Source: an uncultured Verrucomicrobiales bacterium (GTDB lineage: Bacteria; Verrucomicrobiota; Verrucomicrobiia; Verrucomicrobiales; Akkermansiaceae). Taken from it: DNA of 62,831 nt. How positions within the stretch are numbered: position 1 is the first letter of the stretch; the number at the start of each line of letters is the position of its first letter. Below the pieces are notes generated by a model. It saw only the letters and a list, made by a program, of their open reading frames with translations, ran no database searches and was not told the DNA's origin. The stretch covers positions 1 through 62,831 of the forward strand of contig CAJQKQ010000062.1 of NCBI GenBank assembly GCA_905478925.1. Direction: 5' to 3'. Below are positions 35,000 through 42,802 of this stretch, one piece after another. Position numbers and translations under genes: made by a program.

Positions 35000-36019
35000 T
35001 TAATGCCCGCTTGCTTCGGCAGGTGGGCATTTCCCGTTTGGAATGATCAGGAACCAGCGGAAGACGAGGCTCAGCAGGATGGCGGCGAGTCCGACATGTA
35101 GCACCTGCACCCATGAATAGATGTGCACCTGTGCCATCACCAGCCCCAGAATCATTTGCGAAAGGACGATGGCCATGACACCGGCCTGAGACGGCGAGAT
35201 GCCATCGGGTTGGTTCCGTTTTGAGATAACGAAAGCGCAGATGGTAACTAGTAGGATCACCCAGGAAAAGCTGCGATGGAGCAGATAGGTTACACTGTTC
35301 TCGAGTTCGCCGATCCAGGATTCACGAGGTGAATCGAGATGAGCCTTGGAGAGTTCATCGGTCATTTCCCTGATCTGCGCTCCCAAAATCCCTTCTGCGA
35401 CCACTGCAATCAGGAGAACCAGAATGACTTTTCTGGCGAGCTGAGACTTCGCTGATATGCGCAGTTTGCGAGGCCGGGTGGTGCCGGCCCAAACGCAATA
35501 GGTGAGAACGCAGATCAGCATCATCGCTAGGGCAAGGTGGGCGCTGAGGACACCGGGAGATATTCCGCTGTAGACGACGCGGGCTCCCATCCAAGCATTT
35601 GCCAATACGAGGAGGAGTGCTGCGAACGACAGCCAGAAAACATGGGGTCGGATCTTCCTTTGGGCGAAGGATGCGATGAAAGTCGCGAGGGTGAAAAATC
35701 CTACCGGCAGGCTGAACAGCCGATTGATGAACTCGGTCCATACATGACGGGGATTGAACTCCTGCCTGAGGGACTCGCGGGTGATCGAAGCTGGATCACG
35801 CCCCATGCGTTCCGCCTTTTTTTGGAATTTCTCGACCGGCAGCTTGTCGAAATCGACCTGGTCGACGCTGGTGGGCGGGATCAGCAATCCCCAGCAGGTC
35901 GGCCAGTCCGGGCAGCCCATGCCAGCCCCGGTGACCCTTACGATGGCGCCGACAAAAATGAGCACCAAGACGGAGACAAGAGCCGCAGCTGCGAGGCGCT
36001 GATAGATCGCGGATTTCAT
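35000..36019 (-). CDS. ctaA: Heme A synthase (COX15/CtaA family)
   Basis: A 339-residue membrane enzyme that oxidises heme O to heme A for cytochrome aa3-type oxidases. The signature VRVTGAGMGCPDWPTCWGLL is at residues 27-46. The heme-ligand regions follow: HVWTEFINRLFSLPVGFF, HLALAMMLICVLTYCVW, LLHRSFSWVILLVT, and VLHVGLAAILLSLVF. About eight transmembrane helices are predicted, in two four-helix halves. The insertion between helices 1 and 2 is slightly long, as in COX15-type proteins. No cytochrome oxidase subunit genes are adjacent. The next gene upstream ends 10 bases before, so they may share a transcript. Confidence 0.93.
   Translation of the reverse strand: MKSAIYQRLAAAALVSVLVLIFVGAIVRVTGAGMGCPDWPTCWGLLIPPTSVDQVDFDKLPVEKFQKKAERMGRDPASITRESLRQEFNPRHVWTEFINRLFSLPVGFFTLATFIASFAQRKIRPHVFWLSFAALLLVLANAWMGARVVYSGISPGVLSAHLALAMMLICVLTYCVWAGTTRPRKLRISAKSQLARKVILVLLIAVVAEGILGAQIREMTDELSKAHLDSPRESWIGELENSVTYLLHRSFSWVILLVTICAFVISKRNQPDGISPSQAGVMAIVLSQMILGLVMAQVHIYSWVQVLHVGLAAILLSLVFRWFLIIPNGKCPPAEASGH
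35002..35032 (+). terminator. UUCG-tetraloop stem-loop between convergent genes
   Basis: AATGCCC-GCTTGC-TTCG-GCAGGT-GGGCATT forms a 13-pair stem closed by a C(UUCG)G tetraloop, followed by TTTCCC on the plus strand. It lies just after the stop of the Arg/Ser-rich lipoprotein and overlaps the end of ctaA, so it may stop transcription in both directions. The T-run is short. Confidence 0.5.
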
Positions 36020-36029
36020 TGGGCTCGAG

Positions 36030-37199
36030 TTATGCTCGCTCCGTTTCGTTGGATGATCCGGGAGGTTCGATCTGCGATGGCGGAGTCACCTCTAGAAGTT
36101 TCTTCTCGGCCGATCCAGCTGGCTGTTCTGCGGAAATCGCCACCCCAATCCAACGGAACTCATCGCTACCTTCTAGGATTACTTTGAGCACCATGGTGAG
36201 CGGAACGGCCAGAAGCATTCCGAGCGGTCCCCAGAGCCAGCCCCAGAACAGCACGGAAATGATGACCACGAGCGTGGATATGCCGAAGCGGCGGCCGACG
36301 AGCATCGGCTCGACGAAATTGCCGAGGAAATTGTTAATTAGGAGGTATCCGCCAGCAACCAGGACGGCGTTGGGAAGCCCGGCGACGAGGAGTGCGAGGA
36401 TTGTCGGTAGAACCCCGGCGACGAGTGAGCCGATCACCGGGATAAAATTGAAAAAGAAAGCGAGGATTCCCCAAAGAACGAAGAAATCCAGACCGGCCAT
36501 CCAGCAAAGCATACCCGCCAATACTCCTGTTAGCAGGCTCACTGCGGTCTTGATCGCGAGAAATCGTTGGATGTCGCGTGTTGCGCTGAGCATACGGGTG
36601 AGATTCGGCCCGCGTGCCAAACTGATGGCTTCCAGTCGCCTGCCAAACATGCGGGCCTCACTGAGCATGAAGACCGTGAGGATGAGGGTGATCAGGGAGG
36701 TGCCGAAGAATCCGACGACCCTGCCCAGCACTCCGGTTCCGACGTCCCAGATTCTCTCGAAACGGATATTCTGCAAGTTAGCCAGGTTGTTGTTTACCGC
36801 ATCATCGATCTTTTCCTGTGCGTCGGAAATCCCGTATTCGCTTAGCTTGATTGCAAGTGAGCGTGAGGCTTCACGGATCTGATCCGAAACCTCCGCCGCG
36901 TAGCGGATGTTCCACTTTTCTTGGAGATCCCCGATCAGTGTCACGGCCAGAACTCCCAAGGCGGCAAGGAATACGAAATCCAAGGAAACGGTGAGCAGCA
37001 CGGCGATGGCTCTCGGTACCTTTTTTACCCTGAGGAAATTCAGAATTGGGAAACTGACCGTAGCTAAGAAGAAGGCGATGAGGACGGGCAGGAAGAATGA
37101 CTGAGCTGCCTTCAGTCCTGCGATAATTACGAACAGAGCCGCCAGCATCCAAAGCGCGTTTCCCGCCCTGATTTTTAGGTTCTTCGACTCTCTCAACAT
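36030..37199 (-). CDS. AI-2E family transporter (PerM/YdiK-like)
   Basis: A 389-residue inner-membrane protein. Hydrophobic segments are at about residues 15-30, 33-50 and 62-84, then a charged extracytoplasmic region (about 90-150), then five more helices in the C-terminal half. The family motif region FFVLWGILAFFFNFIPVIGS with the FIPxxG turn is at about 232-251, followed by NFLGNFVEPMLVGRRFGIS. These are hallmarks of the AI-2E exporter-like family. The actual substrate is uncertain for most members. It starts upstream of ctaA in the same direction, 10 bases apart. Confidence 0.92.
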   Translation of the reverse strand: MLRESKNLKIRAGNALWMLAALFVIIAGLKAAQSFFLPVLIAFFLATVSFPILNFLRVKKVPRAIAVLLTVSLDFVFLAALGVLAVTLIGDLQEKWNIRYAAEVSDQIREASRSLAIKLSEYGISDAQEKIDDAVNNNLANLQNIRFERIWDVGTGVLGRVVGFFGTSLITLILTVFMLSEARMFGRRLEAISLARGPNLTRMLSATRDIQRFLAIKTAVSLLTGVLAGMLCWMAGLDFFVLWGILAFFFNFIPVIGSLVAGVLPTILALLVAGLPNAVLVAGGYLLINNFLGNFVEPMLVGRRFGISTLVVIISVLFWGWLWGPLGMLLAVPLTMVLKVILEGSDEFRWIGVAISAEQPAGSAEKKLLEVTPPSQIEPPGSSNETERA

Positions 37200-37301
37200 C
37201 TATGTTCAGTAAATCCGTGCTGCGCTTGTCCCGCAACTGATTATATCCGCAAAATCACTCCAAATTCCGGAATGACAATTCCATTACCCCGGCACTACGA
37301 C

Positions 37302-37529
37302 CTATTCCTGCATCGAGAGCACAAGCATGAGACCGAGCACGACAGATGCAAGCGCGACTCCGATCGAAACAGCTTTGAGCAAGCCAGATATTCTGGCCTG
37401 CTTTTTCCGCTCGGATTGCCGCCTATTCGTGGTGGGGATGAACGTCGGTTCGTGTGCTGCGCGATGGTAGTGGCGGGGGACGGTCTTATGCAGGTTTTCC
37501 CCGCCTTGGGTTGGGCGCCTTTCGAACAT
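37302..37529 (-). CDS. Small tail-anchored-like protein
   Basis: A 75-residue predicted protein with a basic, polar N-terminal part (RRQSERKKQARISGLLK) and a single hydrophobic C-terminal segment, AVSIGVALASVVLGLMLVLS. The pattern fits a small tail-anchored membrane protein. A weak GAAGAAA lies before the ATG. There is no family match that I recognise, and short frames occur by chance in high-GC DNA, so this is only moderately supported. It lies between the AI-2E gene (same strand, 103 bases downstream) and the terminator at 37658. Confidence 0.45.
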   Translation of the reverse strand: MFERRPTQGGENLHKTVPRHYHRAAHEPTFIPTTNRRQSERKKQARISGLLKAVSIGVALASVVLGLMLVLSMQE

Positions 37530-37657
37530 GGGTTTCTTCAGGTGGCGGCATTGCCATCAAGACAACGCTGCAATCCCCTCGTAACCAATCCCATACATAT
37601 TGGCGAGCCTATTTTAGGCTAGTTAGTTCAGATTCCAGAAGCGCCGCTACGGGCAAC

Positions 37658-37703
37658 AAAAAAGGGCAGGATGAGGCTTCATTGGAAGCCGCATCCTGCC
37701 CTT
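37658..37703 (-). terminator. Strong intrinsic terminator of the 51-residue lipoprotein gene
   Basis: On the minus strand, a 12-pair outer stem (AAGGGCAGGATG with its complement) and a 6-pair inner stem (GGCTTC/GAAGCC) are separated by one mismatch and closed by a 4-base loop, followed by TTTTTT. It starts 22 bases after the stop codon at 37725. Confidence 0.9.
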
Positions 37704-37724
37704 GGGAAAGGGGGTGTTTATGCC

Positions 37725-37880
37725 TTATTTCGTATATTCCACCTGCACTGGTGCGGTCGGAATTTCCCTGAACTGGGGCATGGCCGGAAGCCGTGGGGCA
37801 GCAACATCACTGGTGCAGCAACATGACGAGGCAAGGACAGCGGTGGCGCTGACAGCGATGGCGAGTAGCAAACGGATCAT
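37725..37880 (-). CDS. Miniature lipoprotein (51 residues)
   Basis: Translation on the minus strand gives MIRLLLAIAVSATAVLASSC followed by CCTSDVAAPRLPAMPQFREI and PTAPVQVEYTK. The signal peptide ends in a lipobox-like ASSC, giving an acylated Cys at residue 20 with two more cysteines directly after it. The mature peptide would be 32 residues, Pro-rich. It is followed by a strong intrinsic terminator and preceded by a similar gene with its own terminator, which supports both as real. In size and form it resembles entericidin-type small lipoproteins, but not in sequence. Function unknown. Confidence 0.8.
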   Translation of the reverse strand: MIRLLLAIAVSATAVLASSCCCTSDVAAPRLPAMPQFREIPTAPVQVEYTK

Positions 37881-37938
37881 GGTCGGATTGGTGTGTCTGG
37901 TAATGGATTTTATGAACGGCCTGGATTGCCGTGGATTT

Positions 37939-37976
37939 AAAAAAAACCCACCCGGCTCCGAAACGAAGCGGGCGGG
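37939..37976 (-). terminator. Strong intrinsic terminator of the 35-residue lipoprotein gene
   Basis: On the minus strand CCCGCCCGCTTCG pairs with CGGAGCCGGGTGGG (13 pairs, one bulged C, a 3-base loop), followed by TTTTTTTT. It begins 14 bases after the stop codon at 37990. Confidence 0.9.
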
Positions 37977-37989
37977 GCTGAGGCCTCAC

Positions 37990-38097
37990 TTACTTGGCTG
38001 GTTCTACGTAAGCTGGAGCGGGAGCTGCACTTTGGCAGCAGGACGCGGCGAAAAAGGCTGCGATGGAGGCGACGATTGCAAGTTTGATCAGGTTCAT
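37990..38097 (-). CDS. Miniature lipoprotein (35 residues)
   Basis: Translation on the minus strand gives MNLIKLAIVASIAAFFAASC then CQSAAPAPAYVEPAK. The hydrophobic signal ends in AASC, a lipobox, followed by a second Cys. The mature peptide is only 16 residues, Ala/Pro-rich. It is the first of two similar genes in tandem, and its own strong terminator lies just downstream, so each gene is probably transcribed as a separate very short RNA or by read-through from this one. The shared pattern (signal, double or triple Cys, short Pro/Ala tail) suggests a small paralogous family. Confidence 0.78.
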   Translation of the reverse strand: MNLIKLAIVASIAAFFAASCCQSAAPAPAYVEPAK

Positions 38098-38224
38098 GAT
38101 GTTGTGTTGTATTTGGTTGTTGTTGGCAACCTGCCCATAGTGAGCCGGTTACTTCTGGTAGATTAACGACTTGCGAAGGCGCTGCAAGGCAAAATAAACA
38201 CCGCACAAAAATGTCCCGGATGTC

Positions 38225-39535
38225 TCAGGCCGACCGTCGGCGACCGGACGACCCGCGTCTGCCACTGCCACTGGATGCACCCCGTGAGGAGCCTCCGCTT
38301 CGTCCGCCTCCTTGTCTGCCACGGCCACCGCCCTGCTTGACAGTCGGTGGGCGGAATCCGGTGCTGTGTTTTTCGCGGAGCGCCTCGCTGTGCCAGGCAT
38401 GTTCTGTGTGGCGGGGAATCGAGGCCTTGATTATTTTCTCGATGTCCCTGAGGAAATCGATTTCGTCCTCGGCGCAGAAGGATACGGCGAGGCCAGCGGC
38501 ACCGGCGCGTCCTGTTCGGCCGATGCGGTGTACGTATGCTTCCGGTTCGTTGGGAAGATCGTAGTTCACAACCAGGCCGACATCCTTCACATCCACGCCC
38601 CGGGCCGCGACGTCGGTGGCGACGAGGACGGGGACAAGGCCTTGCTTGAATTTCGCGAGAGCTTTCTCGCGCTGCGCCTGAGATTTATTGCCATGGATAG
38701 CCTCGGCGGTGAAGCCGGAGGATGTCAGTGCCTTGGCGATCTTGTTGGCTCCGTGTTTGGTGCGGTTGAAGACGATGGTGAGTTTTGCTGAGTCGGCTTC
38801 GGCCTGCTTTTTCAAGAGTTCCTGGAGCAGATACATCTTGTTTCCGCGGTCGACGAAGCAGAGTTGCTGCTCGATGCGCTCCGCTGTGGTGAACTCCGGA
38901 GTGATGCTGACCCGGGCAGGATCCCTGAGGATGGTCTGGGCGAGGGAGACGATGTTCGGCGCGAGCGTGGCGGAAAAAAACAGTGACTGTTTTCTCTGCG
39001 GCAGCATCGCAACGATGCGTTTCACATCGCGGAGGAAGCCCATATCTAACATGCGGTCCACCTCATCGAGGACGAAGAACTCGACCGCCGACAAATCGAC
39101 ATGGCGCTGTTCGATGAGATCGAGCAGGCGACCGGGGGTGGCGACGAGGACATCGACGCCGGAACGCATCGCGGAGACCTGCGGGTTCTGGCCGACGCCG
39201 CCGTAGATGAGCGTCTGGCGGAAACGGATTTTTTGGCCGTAGGTGGAGAAACTCTTTCCGACCTGGATCGCGAGTTCCCGCGTGGGTGCGAGCACAAGGC
39301 AGCGGCACTGCTTGGAGCGGGTGTTGCGCGGATCCATGTGGATTGCGTTGAGGATGGGAAGCGCGAAGCTTGCCGTTTTTCCGGTGCCTGTCTGTGCGCA
39401 GCCGAGAAGATCCCTACCTTCGAGAAGGAGCGGGATGGCCTGGGCCTGGACGGGGGACGGGGTAATGTATTCGAGTTCGTTGAGAACCTGTTTTAGGGGC
39501 GCGGCCAAGGCCATCGCTTCAAATGTAGCGGTCAT
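38225..39535 (-). CDS. DEAD-box RNA helicase, RhlE-like
   Basis: A 436-residue helicase. Q motif PSPVQAQAIP at residues 26-35, motif I AQTGTGKT at 47-54, PTRELA, TPGR, motif II written DEVD in FVLDEVDRMLDMGFL, SAT, TIVFNRT, ATDVAARGVD and HRIGRTGRAG. The Ala to Val change in motif II is unusual but still within the DExD/H class. The C-terminal tail after residue 400 is Gly/Arg/Ser-rich (GGGRGRQGGGRSGGSSRG), typical of RhlE and likely to bind RNA non-specifically. It is the second DEAD-box helicase of the window. The 127 bases upstream of the 35-residue lipoprotein gene separate the two. Confidence 0.93.
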   Translation of the reverse strand: MTATFEAMALAAPLKQVLNELEYITPSPVQAQAIPLLLEGRDLLGCAQTGTGKTASFALPILNAIHMDPRNTRSKQCRCLVLAPTRELAIQVGKSFSTYGQKIRFRQTLIYGGVGQNPQVSAMRSGVDVLVATPGRLLDLIEQRHVDLSAVEFFVLDEVDRMLDMGFLRDVKRIVAMLPQRKQSLFFSATLAPNIVSLAQTILRDPARVSITPEFTTAERIEQQLCFVDRGNKMYLLQELLKKQAEADSAKLTIVFNRTKHGANKIAKALTSSGFTAEAIHGNKSQAQREKALAKFKQGLVPVLVATDVAARGVDVKDVGLVVNYDLPNEPEAYVHRIGRTGRAGAAGLAVSFCAEDEIDFLRDIEKIIKASIPRHTEHAWHSEALREKHSTGFRPPTVKQGGGRGRQGGGRSGGSSRGASSGSGRRGSSGRRRSA

Positions 39536-39793
39536 ATTTCTGGAAATGTCAGCCCTGCCGGAAAACGGCTGCTGGCGAGGTCGATGAGTGCAGGGTGAAC
39601 CTCTTACAATCTCTCATCGATGAAGACCGGAAAAAGCGTGCCGCGAATGCGGCGGCCGGCGGAAACGTGTCTGCCTGCCGCTTACTTAGACAGGAATTGG
39701 GGAATAGCAATACTTTTCCAACATTCATTGGCGCAACACGCGATGGCTTGAAGCTTGCTATGAGGCGGAGCGAAGGAAGAATGCGCCGGAGAA

Positions 39794-40861
39794 ATGGAAG
39801 CGATCAGGATTGAAAATGTGAGCAAGGTCTTCGGGGGCAAAGTGACTGCGCTTGACGGACTGGATCTGGAGATCGGGGCGGGGGAGCTGTTTTTCCTGCT
39901 GGGCGCATCGGGTTGCGGGAAAACCACATTGCTGAGATGCATCGCAGGACTGGAGACGCCGACGGATGGGCGGATTTTCTTCGGAGATACGGATGTCACT
40001 GAACTCGCGCCGCACAAACGTGAGGCGGCGATGGTTTTTCAGAGCTATGCCTTGTGGCCGCACCTGACAGTTGGCCAGAACATCGCGTTCGGGCTTGAGG
40101 AACGGAAAGTCCCGAAACCGGAGATCAAAAAACGTGTTACCGAGGCCTTGGAGATGGTTCAGCTTGGTGGGTATGGTGAACGCTCGATCGACCAAATGTC
40201 CGGTGGGCAGCAGCAGCGGGTCAGCCTTGCGCGGGCGCTGGTTGTAAAGCCCCGCTGCCTGCTTCTTGATGAGCCGCTTTCCAATCTCGACGCTCAGCTC
40301 CGCGTGGAGATGCGCCGTGAGATCCGCCGCATTGTAAAGGAGAACGGCCTCACCGGGATCTACGTTACCCACGATCAGGAGGAGGCGCTTGCAATGGCCG
40401 ACCGTATGGCGGTGTTATCGTGGGGCAAGATCGGCCAGGTTGGGACGCCCGAGGAGGTCTACAGGACACCTTTGAATTCGTATGTCGCAGGTTTCATCGG
40501 CGAGACAAACCTGATTCAGGGAGCGGTGATGGAGATGCACGAGGGCTATTGTTTCGTCAAAGTGAATGGAACGACCCTTGTCGGAAAAGTGACTTCCGCA
40601 GACTGGCAATCGAAAGTGGGTGATGCGGCCACTCTATCCGTCCGGCCCGAGGTCTGGCGGTTGCACAAGGAAGGCGGCGAGAACGAGATCGATGGGAAAG
40701 TGGTCGCGCGGAGTTATCTCGGGCAGAGGATCGAGTATTTCATAGAGACAGTGATTGGCAGGCAGCAGGTTGTGGAAATGAATCCGCGTGTGATCCACGA
40801 GATCGGGGATGAGATCACGCTCCACGCCAGACATGGCGACGTGGTCGTGTTTGGGAATTGA
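39794..40861 (+). CDS. ABC transporter ATP-binding protein (MalK/PotA/UgpC type), orphan
   Basis: A 355-residue ATPase. Walker A GASGCGKTT is at residues 37-45, Q-loop VFQSYALWPHLT at 81-92, signature MSGGQQQRVSLARAL at 135-149, Walker B LLLDEPLSNLD at 156-166 and the H-loop YVTHDQEEALAMADR around 195-209. The C-terminal third is a TOBE domain (NLIQGAVMEMHEGYCFVKVN, LSVRPEVWRL). This subclass drives import of sugars, polyamines, iron or similar. No permease or binding-protein gene lies beside it, so it may serve several permeases encoded elsewhere. About 258 bases without a gene precede it. Confidence 0.92.
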   Translation: MEAIRIENVSKVFGGKVTALDGLDLEIGAGELFFLLGASGCGKTTLLRCIAGLETPTDGRIFFGDTDVTELAPHKREAAMVFQSYALWPHLTVGQNIAFGLEERKVPKPEIKKRVTEALEMVQLGGYGERSIDQMSGGQQQRVSLARALVVKPRCLLLDEPLSNLDAQLRVEMRREIRRIVKENGLTGIYVTHDQEEALAMADRMAVLSWGKIGQVGTPEEVYRTPLNSYVAGFIGETNLIQGAVMEMHEGYCFVKVNGTTLVGKVTSADWQSKVGDAATLSVRPEVWRLHKEGGENEIDGKVVARSYLGQRIEYFIETVIGRQQVVEMNPRVIHEIGDEITLHARHGDVVVFGN

Positions 40862-41546
40862 TCAAAGCGCAAGTTGTCTCAGGCGTCCTAGCATTTGGCT
40901 TGCAGGGAAGGTGGCTTCTCGGGGAGGCGTCTTGTCTGCTGTAATACCGAAGACCAAGAAAGGCTTGGGCGGTTGGAGCGCAACGCGCATTCCCGGCGAA
41001 CTTGATGGTCTAGGCATCTCCTCGGTCACGCATACTGAGTGATACTCAGTATGCCGATGGCTCAGAAGTCTGTGCCGAAAAGCGTGCCGAAGGTGACGCC
41101 TCGCGAGGGCATAGGTATTTACGGAGCAGCGCTCAATTTCATTGCCGAGCGCTGAAGCAGGAATGACGGGAAATTCGAGCACGTCCATCATTGGATCGCG
41201 CAGAACGAGGTCGATACTGGCTGGGTCTGGACAAACGCGGGCGAGAAGTCGGCCATTTCCGATCTTGCATCTTTCCAAGGCACTCGGAACCATACTTGAG
41301 GACAAGGTGGCCGAGCTCTACTTGAAGACCATAGGGATTTCCTCTTGGGACGAGGTTGCCCACAAGGATGGGATCCGCTGGCGGCCTGGCGGCCTGGCTG
41401 GCGAGGATGCGAAAATGGCCGAGATTTCGGAACCATTTGTCTTGCTAGTGCCGGGGGCAGGCTCCACAACAGCGCCGCCCGTTTCGGTGGTGCATCATCC
41501 CTTGTTGTGCCACACGCAACGCGCGTAATTCAATCACAGCGCAACC
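40862..41546. other. 685-base region without a recognisable gene
   Basis: Open frames exist on both strands but none has a convincing start, composition or family resemblance. A perfect palindrome lies at 41031-41053. The right end should contain the promoter of the aminotransferase gene. The region might be the remnant of a decayed gene, but I cannot name one. Confidence 0.5.
41031..41053. repeat. Perfect inverted repeat CATACTGAGT-GAT-ACTCAGTATG
   Basis: Two 10-base arms around a 3-base loop, in the gene-free region 170 bases after the ABC ATPase. No T-run follows on either strand. It may be a protein-binding site or a weak stop. Confidence 0.6.
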
Positions 41547-42713
41547 ATGCACACCATCTCATCACGCATCGAAAAGGTCTCTCCATCGCTCACCCTCGCA
41601 GTCACCGCACAGACCAAGGCCATGATTGCCCAAGGCGAAGAGGTCTATGCCCTCGCAGGCGGCGAGCCCGAGGTCGATACCCCACATTTCATCAAGGAGG
41701 CCGCCGCGAAGGCTCTAATGGAAGGCCGGACGAAATACACCCCTTCGGGCGGTATTCCGGAACTCCGTCAGGCGCTTTCCGCCAAATTCAAGACGGACAA
41801 CAACCTCGATTACGCGGCGAATCAGATCTGCGTCACCTCCGGTGCGAAAATGGCCTGTTTCAACGCGATCCTCGCCATCGTCGAAGAAGGTGATGAGGTG
41901 ATCATCCCAACGCCATACTGGGTTTCCTACCCGGAGATGGTTCGGATTGCTGGCGGCACTCCGGTTCTCGTCGAGACCAAGGAATCGACGGGTTGGAAAA
42001 TGACCCCCGACCAGTTCGAGGGTGCCATGACCCCGGCCACCAAGATGGTGATCATCAACTCCCCGGGCAATCCTACCGGAGCGGTCTACACCAAAGAGGA
42101 ACTGCTCGCCCTCGGTGAGATCGCGCTTGAGGAGGACATCATGATCCTTTCTGACGAGATCTACGAAAAGCTCGTTTACGGGGAAGCCAAGCACGTCTCC
42201 ATCGCCTCACTCAGCGAGGAACTCTACAACCTCACCATCACGGTCAACGGTTTCTCCAAAGCCTATTCGATGACCGGCTGGCGCCTCGGCTACACCGCTG
42301 CGGCAAAACCGATCGCCGACGCAATCGACAAGGTTCAGAGCCACTCGGTTTCCAACGCGAACACCTTCGCCCAATACGGCGGACTCGCTGCCTTGGAAGG
42401 TGATCAGTCCTTCATCGAAGATATGCGTGGCGAATACGATGTGAAGCGTCAGTTCGCCTTCTCCCGCCTCAGTGCAATCAATAACATCCGCGTGGTCGAG
42501 CCACAGGGAGCATTTTACTTCTTCCTATACACAGGCCAGACCGGCCTGAAGTCGATGAACCTCTGCGATAAGCTGCTTTCCCGCTACAAGGTGGCGACCG
42601 TTCCCGGCGTCGCCTTCGGATACGACGAGGGGATACGCATCAGCTACTGCACGACGCTCGACGTCCTGAACGAAGGGCTCTCCCGCTTGGAGCAGTTCTT
42701 CCGCGAACACTGA
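41547..42713 (+). CDS. Aspartate-type aminotransferase (class I, PLP-dependent)
   Basis: A 388-residue enzyme of the AspC/AAT subgroup Ib. The PLP pocket has NSPGNPTGAVYTKEELLAL with Asn171, DEIYEKLVYG with Asp203, and the Schiff-base lysine Lys238 in VNGFSKAYSMTGWRLGY, where Arg246 binds the phosphate. The N-terminus (SSRIEKVSPSLTLAVTAQTK, KYTPSGGIPELR) is that of prokaryotic aspartate/prephenate aminotransferases. The likely reaction is aspartate plus 2-oxoglutarate to oxaloacetate plus glutamate; activity on prephenate is possible. It is followed by a clear intrinsic terminator, so it is probably monocistronic. Confidence 0.94.
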   Translation: MHTISSRIEKVSPSLTLAVTAQTKAMIAQGEEVYALAGGEPEVDTPHFIKEAAAKALMEGRTKYTPSGGIPELRQALSAKFKTDNNLDYAANQICVTSGAKMACFNAILAIVEEGDEVIIPTPYWVSYPEMVRIAGGTPVLVETKESTGWKMTPDQFEGAMTPATKMVIINSPGNPTGAVYTKEELLALGEIALEEDIMILSDEIYEKLVYGEAKHVSIASLSEELYNLTITVNGFSKAYSMTGWRLGYTAAAKPIADAIDKVQSHSVSNANTFAQYGGLAALEGDQSFIEDMRGEYDVKRQFAFSRLSAINNIRVVEPQGAFYFFLYTGQTGLKSMNLCDKLLSRYKVATVPGVAFGYDEGIRISYCTTLDVLNEGLSRLEQFFREH

Positions 42714-42731
42714 GTAACCCATTCACGAAAG

Positions 42732-42764
42732 AGGCGCACGGGAGATTTCCTGTGCGCCTTTTTT
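42732..42764 (+). terminator. Intrinsic terminator of the aminotransferase gene
   Basis: AGGCGCACGGG, 6-base loop, CCTGTGCGCCT (one G-U pair), then a run of T. It starts 19 bases after the aminotransferase stop. Confidence 0.92.
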
Positions 42765-42802
42765 GATGCCCCTTGGTTGCTGCCGGTCTGAACTTTCGCC
42801 GG

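Noticed and set aside
39595..39813. A 72-codon plus-strand frame before the ABC ATPase gene
   Set aside because: It starts at GTG, overlaps the ATPase start in another frame and has no signal or domain features.
40862..41305. A 147-codon minus-strand frame after the ABC ATPase
   Set aside because: His/Arg/Pro-rich composition typical of a chance frame, crosses the palindrome at 41031 and ends at the ATPase stop.
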